A DNA stretch of 44,513 nucleotides from Firmicutes bacterium UBA5449. GTDB lineage: Bacteria > Bacillota > SHA-98 > UBA4971. Location: positions 6,298 to 50,810 of the forward strand of contig DIQZ01000067.1 of assembly GCA_002424305.1 (NCBI GenBank). The letters run 5' to 3'. Each line of letters begins with the position of its first letter. Position 1 is the stretch's first letter. Below, in pieces: positions 1 to 9,270 of this stretch. Below the pieces are notes generated by a model. It was given only the letters and a program-made list of their open reading frames with translations, searched no databases and was not told the origin of the DNA. The position numbers and the translations under genes are program-made.

Positions 1-66
1 GGCTCCAGGATCTGTTGTACTTAGGAGACTGCACATGAGGAAAGGCTCGTGAGGTAAGGAGGCGAT

Positions 67-1341
67 ATGATGCATGTGATTATGCTTTCGTGGGAGTATC
101 CGCCAAGGGTAGTCGGGGGTATAGCCAGGCATGTCGAGGATCTTGCTAAAGCTCTTGTCAGGCAAGGAGTAGACGTAGATGTAATTACCTGTGCCCATGA
201 CAGGGCGAACGAGGAAGAAGATGATGAAGGGGTGAAGGTGTTTAGAGTCCCTTTTCAGAATCCTTCCCCTCCTGACTTCATTACTTGGGTTCTGCAAATG
301 AACCTAAATCTTCTGGAACGCGGGATTGAGCGGGCTGCCATGGGCGCAGATCTTGTGCATGCACATGATTGGGTTGTTGCATACTCCGCGAAAGTCTTAA
401 AACATGCTTTCAATATCCCGCTTGTCGGCACAATTCATGCTACAGAATACGGTCGTAATTGGGGCCTGCACAATGACTTGCAGCGCTATATAAGCAATGT
501 CGAATGGTGGCTTGGGTTTGAGGCGTGGCGTGTCATATGTTGTAGTGAGCATATGCGCAAAGAGTTGTCGTGGATATTTCAACTTCCCGGGGATAAGTTA
601 TGTATTATTCCTAACGGAGTTGAGCCGTCCGGGTTTGCTGTCCCTCCCACTGAAGACCTTGAGGCTTTCAGGTCGCAATGGGCTGCACCTGACGAAAAAA
701 TGATTTTTTACATCGGAAGGCTGGTACACGAAAAAGGCGTTCACGTTCTCCTTGACGCGTTCTCGAAAGTACTTGCGTATAGGCATAATACCAAACTTGT
801 AATTGCAGGTAAAGGCCCTGCAACTCCATACCTTAAGGAGCGTGCCCAGGTTCTTGGAATCTACAACAGGGTTTTCTTTGCCGGGTTTGTCGACGACTCC
901 ACCCGTAATAAGCTCTACAAGTGCTCAGATGTGGCTGTCGTGCCCAGCCTCTATGAGCCTTTTGGTATCACTGCGCTGGAAGCCATGGCATCAGGGACTC
1001 CGGTCGTAGTGTCAGATGTAGGAGGGTTGGGTGAAGTTATCAGGCACGGGATTACCGGCATGAAGTGCTATGCAGGTAACCCAAGTTCTCTTGCCGACAA
1101 TATTCTAACCCTCCTTGCAGATGAGAGGTTGTGTGACGGAATTCGTGCCAATGCCTCAGGTGATGTTCGAACTAAGTTCAATTGGGACATAATAGCTGAA
1201 GACACTTCTGAAGTCTACGATGAGGTTCACCGGGAATACAGAGCCAGTCCCTGGGCGGTAACGAGACCCAGATGGATTTCTCAAGTCCAGGAAGTTGTCC
1301 CATTAGAATACTCGCGGTACCTTACGCACGACACCGTATGA
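67..1341 (+). CDS. GT4 glycosyltransferase, glycogen/starch synthase-like
   Basis: Retaining GT-B glycosyltransferase of family GT4, probably extending alpha-1,4-glucan from a nucleotide sugar in the cytoplasm. The N-terminus has the glucan-synthase-like pattern EYPPRVVGGIARHVEDLAKAL. The donor-binding half carries GRLVHEKGV and then EPFGITALEA near residues 297-306, the EX7E motif typical of GT4. Length of 424 aa is normal for GT4. AAGGAGG at 56-62 lies 4 nt before the ATG at 67 and 7 nt before the ATG at 70, so the second Met may be the true start. The next genes encode a nucleotidyltransferase and GH57 branching-type enzymes, which favours glycogen synthesis. A related role, such as GlgM-like maltose-1-phosphate synthesis or another sugar transfer, cannot be excluded. 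Confidence 0.85.
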   Translation: MMHVIMLSWEYPPRVVGGIARHVEDLAKALVRQGVDVDVITCAHDRANEEEDDEGVKVFRVPFQNPSPPDFITWVLQMNLNLLERGIERAAMGADLVHAHDWVVAYSAKVLKHAFNIPLVGTIHATEYGRNWGLHNDLQRYISNVEWWLGFEAWRVICCSEHMRKELSWIFQLPGDKLCIIPNGVEPSGFAVPPTEDLEAFRSQWAAPDEKMIFYIGRLVHEKGVHVLLDAFSKVLAYRHNTKLVIAGKGPATPYLKERAQVLGIYNRVFFAGFVDDSTRNKLYKCSDVAVVPSLYEPFGITALEAMASGTPVVVSDVGGLGEVIRHGITGMKCYAGNPSSLADNILTLLADERLCDGIRANASGDVRTKFNWDIIAEDTSEVYDEVHREYRASPWAVTRPRWISQVQEVVPLEYSRYLTHDTV

Positions 1342-1474
1342 GTATTCAGTCAAATGGGTTCGAAGACAAATAGCTCCACAAAGGTTACGGGCCTTGAGGT
1401 AACGGGGTACATGATATGGGTGTAGGCACAATAATAATGGGTCATAAAAATGCAAGAACGGGGGTTGGATCCGG

Positions 1475-3955
1475 TTGAAGGCAGTAGTAATGGCAGGTGG
1501 AAAAGGGACGAGATTAAGACCGCTCACATGCGATAGGCCAAAACCCATGGTTCCGGTGGTGAATCGTCCCATGCTGGAGCATGTCATTGACCTCTTGAAG
1601 CTTCATGGGTTTTGCGATATCATCGCTACACTATATTACATGCCTGAAGTCATTCAGGACTATTTCGGCGGAGGAGACAGATTCGGCGTCAGAATGTACT
1701 ACTCTATTGAAGATACTCCTCTTGGCACAGCAGGGAGTGTTAAAGCATGCGAACGGTACTTGGATTCAACCTTTCTTGTGATCTCAGGAGATGCGCTTAC
1801 AGATATTGACTTAAGCGCGGCTGTTGAGTTTCATAAATCTAAAGGTGCCATTGCCACAATTGTCCTCACTCACGTTACCAGTCCGTTGGAATACGGAGTA
1901 GTAATCACAGACGATGATGGTCGCATTACGCGCTTCTTAGAGAAGCCAAGTTGGAGCGAGGTATTTAGCGATACTGTAAACACCGGTATTTATGTGCTGG
2001 AGCCGGAAGCCTTACGTCTTTTCGGTGCAGGGCAGAGTTTTGATTTCAGCAAGAATCTGTTTCCGATGATTCTAAAGAAGGGTTTGCCTCTATTTGGGTA
2101 TATTGCTGACGGCTATTGGAGTGATGTAGGGAATATCGAGCAATACCGACAGACTCACTACGACATTCTTCAAGGACGGGCTCAGGTGAATATTCCCGGA
2201 GAAGAGATCGCCAAGGGCATTTACATTGGAACCGGCACACAGATTCATCCTAATACAAAGCTTGAGGCGCCTATTGTTATCGGTGACTTCTGTCGTATCA
2301 GCCGTAATGCAGAAGTTGGCTCATGCACAGCCATGGGACACAATAATATTTTGAATGAAGGTGTATCCATCAAACGCAGCGTAGTCTGGGATGACTCTTT
2401 CCTCGGAGGAAGCTCTGAGCTGAGAGGCGCTATTATATGCACCAAGGTAAGCCTTAAGACAAAGGCAGCGGTTTTTGAGGGATCAGTTATTGGGTCTCGC
2501 TGTGTCGTAGGGAACCAATCAATCATCAAACCGGGTGTGAAGATATGGCCTGAAAAGGTAATCGATGCAGGGACCACCATAACTACCAGCCTGGTCTGGG
2601 GAGCGAAGTGGTCGAAAAGATTATTCGGGACACATGGAGTCTCGGGTCTTGTTAACATGGAGCTAACCCCGGAGATCGCAGCCAAATTAGGCGCAGCCTA
2701 TAGTTCATGCTTTAAGGAAAGACCGTCAGTGATCGTGAGTTCAGATTCATACAGACCTTCTCGCATGATAAAGCGGGCCCTTACATCAGGCCTTCTCTCC
2801 GGCGGTGCCGGTGTCTATGATCTTGGTCGTATGACAACTCCTGTAACGCGTTACGCTGTTAGTGTGCTGGAAGTAAGTGGGGGTATTCACGTCAGACTCT
2901 CCCCGTATGACCCAGACATCGCTCTCATAGAATTTCTCGATGAGAAGGGTCTGAATATAGATAAACCCACAGAACGGAGAATAGAAAACGCGTTCTTCAG
3001 CGAAGACTTCAAGAGGGTAAGTGCAGATGATATCCGTGAGGTAGCTTTCCTTACGCGTCTTGTTGAGGAATATCTAGAGTGTTTGCTCCATTCAATCGCC
3101 GTAGATTTAATAAAGAAAAAGCGGTTCAAGGTTATGGTGGTCTCTGAACCCGCAAATCTATCTCTCCTTCTGCCGGCCTTTCTTTCTGCGCTGGGTTGCA
3201 GTGTATCTACACCAAGTCGAGACAATGACGGGGATCATAGACCTAAACATCTCTTGGACATGCTGGATTCTTCTTCACTATTATCAAAATCGGTAGCTAT
3301 TCAAGGGGCGGATCTTGGCATAATCGTAGACAGTAATGCAGAAAGACTGCTTCTTGTTGATGAGCGGGGTAATAGGGTGTCTGATGACCTGCTTGCAGCT
3401 CTCATGTGGTTACTTGTCCTAAAAGCCCGGGAGGGTGCTACTGTAGCTGTGCCGGTTACAGCTTCTCGAATTATTGAGGACATGGCCAGAAGTTACAGTG
3501 GACGGGTAATTCGTACCCGGGCCAACCCAAGATCAGTCATGGAGAGGGCGATTGAGGAGAAGATTTTCATAGGAGAAAAAGGCCTTCCGGGATTTCAAGC
3601 ACCTTTTGACGCACTCTTCTCACTTGGGAAAATCCTCGAGACCATGGCAAGAGACAGTACTAGTCTCTCAGAGCTGGTTTCTATGGTCCCACAGTTCTAT
3701 ATGAGCAAACGCAGTGTCAAATGTCCGTGGGAGGCAAAAGGCAAGGTGATGCGTACTCTAATCGATGAGACTCGTACTAAGAAGGTAGAGCTTATAGACG
3801 GCATCAAAGTCTACCACGAGACAGGTTGGGCCTTGGTTCTGCCTGATTCAGAGGAACCACTTTTCCACATCTACAGTGAGGCGTCGACTCCTGACGAAGC
3901 TGAGGCGCTAAGGGAGACTTATATGGCGCGTATTAATGAAATCGGTCTAATCTAA
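1475..3955 (+). CDS. Sugar-1-phosphate nucleotidyltransferase fused to degenerate phosphomannomutase-like domain
   Basis: Three-part protein of 826 aa: an NTP_transferase domain (about 1-230) with the GGKGTRLRPLT nucleotide-binding loop, a left-handed beta-helix hexapeptide region (about 250-360), and a phosphomannomutase/phosphoglucomutase-like half (about 380-826). This architecture is usually annotated as mannose-1-phosphate guanylyltransferase, but the nucleotide and sugar specificity cannot be read here. In the mutase half the metal loop DGDxDR is replaced by DSNAER (residues 619-624), and the phosphoserine loop reads RLSPYDPD around Ser476 instead of TASHNP, so that domain is probably catalytically dead or altered. 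Start is TTG, giving MKAVVMAGG. It lies 133 bp after the GT4 gene on the same strand and probably supplies the activated sugar. Confidence 0.85.
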   Translation: MKAVVMAGGKGTRLRPLTCDRPKPMVPVVNRPMLEHVIDLLKLHGFCDIIATLYYMPEVIQDYFGGGDRFGVRMYYSIEDTPLGTAGSVKACERYLDSTFLVISGDALTDIDLSAAVEFHKSKGAIATIVLTHVTSPLEYGVVITDDDGRITRFLEKPSWSEVFSDTVNTGIYVLEPEALRLFGAGQSFDFSKNLFPMILKKGLPLFGYIADGYWSDVGNIEQYRQTHYDILQGRAQVNIPGEEIAKGIYIGTGTQIHPNTKLEAPIVIGDFCRISRNAEVGSCTAMGHNNILNEGVSIKRSVVWDDSFLGGSSELRGAIICTKVSLKTKAAVFEGSVIGSRCVVGNQSIIKPGVKIWPEKVIDAGTTITTSLVWGAKWSKRLFGTHGVSGLVNMELTPEIAAKLGAAYSSCFKERPSVIVSSDSYRPSRMIKRALTSGLLSGGAGVYDLGRMTTPVTRYAVSVLEVSGGIHVRLSPYDPDIALIEFLDEKGLNIDKPTERRIENAFFSEDFKRVSADDIREVAFLTRLVEEYLECLLHSIAVDLIKKKRFKVMVVSEPANLSLLLPAFLSALGCSVSTPSRDNDGDHRPKHLLDMLDSSSLLSKSVAIQGADLGIIVDSNAERLLLVDERGNRVSDDLLAALMWLLVLKAREGATVAVPVTASRIIEDMARSYSGRVIRTRANPRSVMERAIEEKIFIGEKGLPGFQAPFDALFSLGKILETMARDSTSLSELVSMVPQFYMSKRSVKCPWEAKGKVMRTLIDETRTKKVELIDGIKVYHETGWALVLPDSEEPLFHIYSEASTPDEAEALRETYMARINEIGLI

Positions 3956-3981
3956 TCCCTATCCGTCCTGTCCGCAATTCT

Positions 3982-3999
3982 TGTCCGGAAGCCCGGACA
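3982..3999. terminator. Short hairpin between convergent genes
   Basis: TGTCCGG and CCGGACA form a perfect 7-bp stem around a 4-nt loop (AAGC). It sits in the 49-bp gap between the convergent nucleotidyltransferase and GH57 genes, where a bidirectional terminator is expected. There is no U-tract on either side, so the call rests on position and stem only. Confidence 0.4.
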
Positions 4000-4004
4000 T
4001 GAGC

Positions 4005-5600
4005 CTAAGCCTTATCAGCATAAATCATGTAATTAATGTCAGGGAAAATGTTGTTCCTGTACTCCATATCCTGTAGCCGGCCTTCATCAATAGAGTCCCT
4101 TAGGATATCTTCATACAGTTTCGTAAAACGCCATAAATGCTCTTTAGTGCGCCTAACTGCGTATGGCACTACAGTCCCTGTCTTCATAATGAATGCCCAG
4201 TCACTGCTCTGAGCCAGGAGCAGCTCCCTTGCGGCTTGGTTTAATGCGCGTCTCTTTAAACCGTCTGAGTCCGGATAGGCTTTAGCAAGCTCAACCATTC
4301 TTTCCGCAGCTTTGTGAAGGTGACGGTAAATCCAGTCATTTGAACCTTCAAGCCACACCTCACTGTAGCCTTTGTATCCCCAACTGGAAAGAGACGGTGT
4401 AGACACCTGGTTACGCTGATATATGTTCAGGTAATCCCCTGGTGTAATGAGCTTGAACACACGCTGATCGTATGTTGCCTTTCTTATCAGGAAATCAATC
4501 CATTCCGGGCCTTCAAACCACCAATGCCCAAAGAGCTCAGCATCGTACGGCGCAACTACAATAGGCTTTCTATTCATCACAGACGCTAGATACTCAATCT
4601 GTCTCTCTCTGTTAAATATGAAGTTCCCCGCGTGGATTGCAGCTTTCCTAAGAGCACGGTCCCTGTCATAGGGCTGTTTGTCATGGGTTTTCCCGGTAAT
4701 TCGGTAGTACTTGATTCCTGTGCTGATGCGGGCACCGCCCGGGTGTATGTAAGGCTTTATGTAGTCATAATCTAAATCATAGCCGATATCTCGATAGAAC
4801 TCCCGGTAGTCATGATCTCCCGGATATCCTTCTTTCGCACTCCACACTTGCTTAGATGATTCCATATCTCTACCGAAAGCAGCGACTCCTGATTTACAGT
4901 ATACAGGCGCGAATACCCCGTATTTTGGCTGAGGTGATGCGAAAAGCACCCCGTGAGCATCCAGTATGAAATACCTTATGCCTTCCTGCTTAAGAAACAC
5001 ATCATCACCTGGATTGAAACCGCATTCCGGCAACCAGAATCCTCGGGGGCTGCGGTGGAAAGTCCGTCTATGATAGTCAGTGGCTATCTTGATCTGGGCA
5101 TTTACAGCTTCCCGTGATATCTCCATAAGTGGGAGGTATCCGTGGGTTGCACATGAAGTGATGAGTTCCAAACACCCTCTGTCCTGAAGCGCGATAAACG
5201 CCGCGAGTAGGTTGCATTGATATTCATCTGCAAATAGGTGTCTCGCTTCACGGAATCTTTCCAGGTACATCTTGGCATTCTCGTTCAATTCCGGGAGCCA
5301 GCGGGTTCGGTCAACTTCTCTTTCCGCAAGCTCAATAAGGCGTTCAATGTGGCGAAGATACCGCTCCTTTAGGAGGGAATCTTGAAGCATTGAAGCCAGC
5401 GGCGGAGTGATTGACATCGTTATTCGGAACTTAATTCCCTCATTGGCCAGGCGTCGAAATATCTGAATAAGAGGAATGTACGTCTCTGTTATGGCTTCAT
5501 AAAGCCAGGTTTCCTCAAAAAAGTCAGGATGCTCCGGGTGCCTCACATAAGGCAAATGAGCATGAAGGATAAGGGCAAGGTAGCCTTTTTCATCTCCCAT
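4005..5600 (-). CDS. GH57 (DUF1957) 1,4-alpha-glucan branching enzyme-like
   Basis: Glycoside hydrolase family 57 protein of 531 aa, the usual size for the DUF1957 branching-enzyme clade. It begins LALILHAHLPYVRHPE, the first conserved GH57 block. The predicted nucleophile is the Glu of GFWLPECGF (about residue 190), and the general acid/base is the Asp of APYDAELFGHWW (about 352), matching the spacing in characterised Thermus and Thermococcus enzymes. It would introduce alpha-1,6 branches in glycogen; a 4-alpha-glucanotransferase or amylase activity is the main alternative. It has no signal peptide, so it is cytoplasmic. Transcribed leftward, downstream of the DUF4912 gene and convergent with the nucleotidyltransferase gene. 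Confidence 0.88.
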   Translation of the reverse strand: MGDEKGYLALILHAHLPYVRHPEHPDFFEETWLYEAITETYIPLIQIFRRLANEGIKFRITMSITPPLASMLQDSLLKERYLRHIERLIELAEREVDRTRWLPELNENAKMYLERFREARHLFADEYQCNLLAAFIALQDRGCLELITSCATHGYLPLMEISREAVNAQIKIATDYHRRTFHRSPRGFWLPECGFNPGDDVFLKQEGIRYFILDAHGVLFASPQPKYGVFAPVYCKSGVAAFGRDMESSKQVWSAKEGYPGDHDYREFYRDIGYDLDYDYIKPYIHPGGARISTGIKYYRITGKTHDKQPYDRDRALRKAAIHAGNFIFNRERQIEYLASVMNRKPIVVAPYDAELFGHWWFEGPEWIDFLIRKATYDQRVFKLITPGDYLNIYQRNQVSTPSLSSWGYKGYSEVWLEGSNDWIYRHLHKAAERMVELAKAYPDSDGLKRRALNQAARELLLAQSSDWAFIMKTGTVVPYAVRRTKEHLWRFTKLYEDILRDSIDEGRLQDMEYRNNIFPDINYMIYADKA

Positions 5601-5687
5601 GTGTTAAATTCATCTCCTTCTCACAAACTATTTGAAGGTTACTCGGCCTACAAAGTATCACCGGGTGTCGCCGGCTGCTAACCGGTT

Positions 5688-6647
5688 TTACCAGGTATTA
5701 CGGGTAAGTCTGGTGGTTATGGAGCGGCGCATTGCACCGTCTTTGGACATTGCCTCTATATCCACAATTTGCTCACCGTCAGGGAGAGCGTACCTTACTT
5801 GGAAGGTCCCGTCGGGACGAAGCCTTACAGGGCGTCCTTGAATTATTAGGCTTGCGTCAGGCTCGGTGGCACCATGGACTATCACTTCCACAAATGCGTT
5901 AAGCCAAAACTGCCTGGGTTTTGCACGTTGCGCCATATGCGGACTGGATATCTCGCCTACGAATTCGGATCCCATTTCTAAGTGCATCCGTTCGGATATT
6001 GCAGAGATCATCTCAGGAGAGGCCGGAAGCGCAGTAGGCGCAGAATAGTACTTTTCTATCGCTGAAATGGTCATCCATTCTTCATCTATGACCTCGGATG
6101 CTCCCGCTCTGGGAGTCCTCACCGTGTTTGACCGTGATAAGCACAAGAAACGGCCATCCGATCCGATAAGTCCAAGCTCTGCACAGTATGATCTGTTAGG
6201 GCGATCCACATTAATGTACCAATTTGTGGCATGCTCGTGAATATCAATGTCAACGCTTCTGTGCGCGTTGCTCCCATCAAACTTGATGTCAGTAACATCG
6301 TGTACCCTGAGTGTTTTCCTCGATGCAAGCCAACCTTCCGGTCCTAACGCCGTGGTCACTATATCTGAAATATCCTCTGCGATTTCCCAGTATGCGTGCA
6401 TCCAAAAAGGATCCCGCACCATAAGGACTATTCTTGTTGACTCATATCTGTCCGGAACTTCATATCGACTGTCCCATGCGTAACCGGGGGCTTCTTGATA
6501 TTGAACAGGGCTTTCCCCCACATGTAATTCTCGAGGCTCAATGACCTGAAGCTCAGGAATGGTCTCTGAGACATGGATTTCCACTGCCTCAGAGGGGTCG
6601 GTGCCTTGGCTGAGGCTGTGTTCAGTTGTCTTTTCAGAATTCGGCAA
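5688..6647 (-). CDS. DUF4912 domain protein
   Basis: Protein of 319 aa with a DUF4912 domain starting near residue 70 (RIVLMVRDPFWMHAYWEI) and running to about residue 180. The first about 60 residues are acidic and look disordered. A second block in the C-terminal third (FVEVIVHGATEPDASLIIQGRPV) resembles a small beta-sandwich or carbohydrate-binding fold; that reading is inference. TTG start chosen because GGAGG lies about 8 nt upstream. It is 87 bp upstream of one GH57 gene and divergent from a second, so it probably belongs to the same polysaccharide module. DUF4912 has no biochemically established function known to me; a glucan-binding or scaffolding role is a guess. Confidence 0.75.
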   Translation of the reverse strand: MPNSEKTTEHSLSQGTDPSEAVEIHVSETIPELQVIEPRELHVGESPVQYQEAPGYAWDSRYEVPDRYESTRIVLMVRDPFWMHAYWEIAEDISDIVTTALGPEGWLASRKTLRVHDVTDIKFDGSNAHRSVDIDIHEHATNWYINVDRPNRSYCAELGLIGSDGRFLCLSRSNTVRTPRAGASEVIDEEWMTISAIEKYYSAPTALPASPEMISAISERMHLEMGSEFVGEISSPHMAQRAKPRQFWLNAFVEVIVHGATEPDASLIIQGRPVRLRPDGTFQVRYALPDGEQIVDIEAMSKDGAMRRSITTRLTRNTW

Positions 6648-6801
6648 TAGGTTTACCTCCCCACTGAATCGTGTGGACGTTATTGAATAGACACCTCTGT
6701 AATAATATCCCTACTGCTGATGAGGTTTATACCCTTTGGAATACTGTTAGGTCATATTACTTACACTAAATATGCTCGATTTTGGAAAAGGGGGTATTTT
6801 G

Positions 6802-8463
6802 ATGTCAATTGGGTCATTTGTGCTTGTTCTCCATAGTCACTTGCCTTATTGCAGGAAGGCAGGGGTGTGGCCTTTTGGTGAAGAATGGGTTTTTGAGGCA
6901 ATGGCGGAAACATACATTCCACTTCTTGATATCGTAGATTACCTCGTAGACAGGAATGCCCTTGGTAGTTTCACAGTGGGATTCACACCGGTCTTGCTGG
7001 ACCAACTGAGCGATCCGTACATGCTACTTAGGTTTGATGAGTATTTGGAAGCCAAGATTGCTGCAGCGGAAACTGATATTGCAAGATTCGGCTCTGAGAG
7101 TGAATGGAAGCTTCAAGAGCTCGCACGGTTCTACAGGGATCGCTATGAAGGCGTCAGAAGTAGTTATCACCGACGTCACAATGGCAACCTGGTAGATGCT
7201 TTTAGGGCTCTTCAGGATAATGGAGTGATTGAGATTCTAGCCGGAGCAGCAACTCATGCATACTTACCGCTCCTTGCTACAGACTCTTCCGTCTATTCTC
7301 AGCTTAAGCTAGGCCATGATGTCTACAGTCAGAATTTTGGACGCCCCCCGTCCGGAATATGGCTGCCGGAGTGCGGGTACAGTCCTCCGTCAGAATCATC
7401 AGGTGTTGATAGAACTCTGAAGGACTTAGGTTACTCTTGTTTCTTTGTGGACGCCCATGCTATTGAGGGCGGTGCTTCAATAGACGTATATTCAGACAGA
7501 GTGTTGCAGAAGCCACAAGCAAGAGCGACTGCTGCAAAACGAGATTACACGACTTATCTCCCGTACTTGGTTTCAGGTAGCGATACTGCTGTACTTGGAC
7601 GAAACCAACGCACTGCATTGCAGGTATGGTCATCAGAATGGGGCTATCCGGGTGACGGGAATTACCGGGAGTTTCATAGACGTGACCCGATTTCCGGTTT
7701 CAGCTATTGGAAAGTAACAAGTCGACTGGTGGATATCTCTGCTAAGGAGACATATCATCCGGAGGCTGCTCTTATGCGCGCCAAGGAGCATGCTGATCAC
7801 TTTGTGGAAATGGTGGAAAGGCTGTTGCTGGATTTCAATGGCGAAACCGGGAAACAAGGAGTGATTGTAGCCCCGTTTGATGTGGAGTTGTTCGGACATT
7901 GGTGGATGGAGGGCCTTGACTGGCTCAGGTGGACGCTGGAAGGTCTCAGTAAGAGCCCCCATGTAGAAGTCTTGTCTGCTTCAAAGTTCTTGGAAAAACA
8001 TCCTCCGAATGAGAAAATCGACTTGCTGGAGAGCTCATGGGGTCTCGGAGGCGGCCACTATATCTGGGACAATGATTTAACGAATTGGATGTGGCAAGAA
8101 ATTCACAACACTGAAAAGGAAATGCAAGACATTACATTGAAGATAATTAATAAGGTGCGACAGCAAAAAGACGATGCATCCCTTAGAGTGAGGCTTCTAA
8201 AGCAGGCAGCTCGTGAGGCCTTACTGCTTCAGAGCAGTGATTGGCCGTTTCTTGTTACTACGGAACAAGCCAGAGATTACGGTGAGAGAAGATTCTTAGA
8301 GCATAAACACAGGTTTGAACGGCTTGCCCATGCTCTGGCTCAGGATGTGATATCGCCTGATACTGTTAGCTACCTGGAGCAAATTGAGTCTATTGATGCG
8401 GTATTCCCTCAGATTGACTTTGCCACTTTCATGGGAAAGCAGGGATTCTGCGGTAAATGTTGA
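6802..8463 (+). CDS. Second GH57 (DUF1957) alpha-glucan branching enzyme or glucanotransferase-like
   Basis: GH57 enzyme of 553 aa with the same blocks as the leftward paralogue: FVLVLHSHLPYCRKAG at the N-terminus, nucleophile Glu190 in IWLPECGYSP, acid/base Asp360 in APFDVELFGHWWMEG, and the helical C-terminal segment LLLQSSDWPFL shared by the branching-enzyme clade. The upstream in-frame start at 6772 is rejected in favour of ATG at 6802, which has AAGGGGG about 7 nt before it. It carries several short segments the paralogue lacks, so the two may have different products or chain-length preferences. It is divergent from the DUF4912 gene across a gap of about 154 bp that should hold promoters for both, although I could not assign convincing -35/-10 pairs. 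Confidence 0.87.
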   Translation: MSIGSFVLVLHSHLPYCRKAGVWPFGEEWVFEAMAETYIPLLDIVDYLVDRNALGSFTVGFTPVLLDQLSDPYMLLRFDEYLEAKIAAAETDIARFGSESEWKLQELARFYRDRYEGVRSSYHRRHNGNLVDAFRALQDNGVIEILAGAATHAYLPLLATDSSVYSQLKLGHDVYSQNFGRPPSGIWLPECGYSPPSESSGVDRTLKDLGYSCFFVDAHAIEGGASIDVYSDRVLQKPQARATAAKRDYTTYLPYLVSGSDTAVLGRNQRTALQVWSSEWGYPGDGNYREFHRRDPISGFSYWKVTSRLVDISAKETYHPEAALMRAKEHADHFVEMVERLLLDFNGETGKQGVIVAPFDVELFGHWWMEGLDWLRWTLEGLSKSPHVEVLSASKFLEKHPPNEKIDLLESSWGLGGGHYIWDNDLTNWMWQEIHNTEKEMQDITLKIINKVRQQKDDASLRVRLLKQAAREALLLQSSDWPFLVTTEQARDYGERRFLEHKHRFERLAHALAQDVISPDTVSYLEQIESIDAVFPQIDFATFMGKQGFCGKC

Positions 8464-8541
8464 ATCTCTTCGCCTGAGGTGATGTTCCGGGGTTCAGGAT
8501 GTGGGCTCCGGCCCTGACCGCAGGATTGAGGAGGACAACAA

Positions 8542-9267
8542 ATGAAACTCGTGGCAGATCTCCACACCCATTCTGTAACAAGCGGACATGCTTATTGCAC
8601 TATCAACGAAATGGTTCAGGCTGCAGCTGACATAGGACTGGAAATGATTGCAATCACTGACCATGGGCCTAACATGCCGGGTGGCCCTCATCTATACTAC
8701 TTTGGTAACTTGCGTGTGATCCCGTCTACGATATCCGGGATTCAGGTGTTAAAGGGTATTGAAGCGAATATAGTGAGCCCGTCAGGTGAACTTGATTTAC
8801 CTGATCGTATGCTACAAAAGCTGGATATTGTATTTGCGGGGTTTCACTCTCATACAGGGTATGATGACAGCGGAATTGTAAGGAACACTCAAGCGATGAT
8901 AGGAGCACTGGAAAACCCTTATGTAGACGGTATCGTGCATCCTGGAAATCCCGTTTTCCCGGTGGACATAGCGGAAATAGTCACTGCAGCCAGGGATCTT
9001 GGCAAGCTTATGGAGATCAACAACGCATCTCTTACCGTCACTAGGCTGGAAAGCTTGGAGAACTGCATAAAGTTTGCAGAACTTGCAGCGGAAAAAGGTG
9101 CTACCGTTGTAATAGGGAGTGATGCTCATCATACGTCTTTGGTGGGTAGGTTTGATGATGCAATCAAGATTGTGAAATCGGTCGGACTCAGCGATGAATA
9201 TGTAATCAATACAGATGTTCGGAAAATAACTGAGTTTTTGCGTGGCAGAGGGAAGGTGCGAGGGTAA
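8542..9267 (+). CDS. PHP-domain metal-dependent phosphatase/hydrolase (YcdX-like)
   Basis: PHP superfamily hydrolase of 241 aa. Metal-binding motifs occur in the expected order: DLHTHS near residue 6, ITDHGP near 42, FHSHTG near 100, HPGNP near 133 and GSDAHH near 194. Family members are trinuclear-metal phosphatases or phosphoesterases; the substrate here is unknown. GAGGAGG lies just upstream of the ATG. The next gene begins 3 nt after its stop, so it is co-transcribed with the sugar kinase and nagA and may act on a sugar phosphate in that pathway. That link is inferred from context only. Confidence 0.82.
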   Translation: MKLVADLHTHSVTSGHAYCTINEMVQAAADIGLEMIAITDHGPNMPGGPHLYYFGNLRVIPSTISGIQVLKGIEANIVSPSGELDLPDRMLQKLDIVFAGFHSHTGYDDSGIVRNTQAMIGALENPYVDGIVHPGNPVFPVDIAEIVTAARDLGKLMEINNASLTVTRLESLENCIKFAELAAEKGATVVIGSDAHHTSLVGRFDDAIKIVKSVGLSDEYVINTDVRKITEFLRGRGKVRG

Positions 9268-9270
9268 GAC

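Noticed and set aside
1..66. Possible 3' end of an upstream gene
   Set aside because: Short open stretches end in stops in all three forward frames, but too few codons are present to recognise any family.
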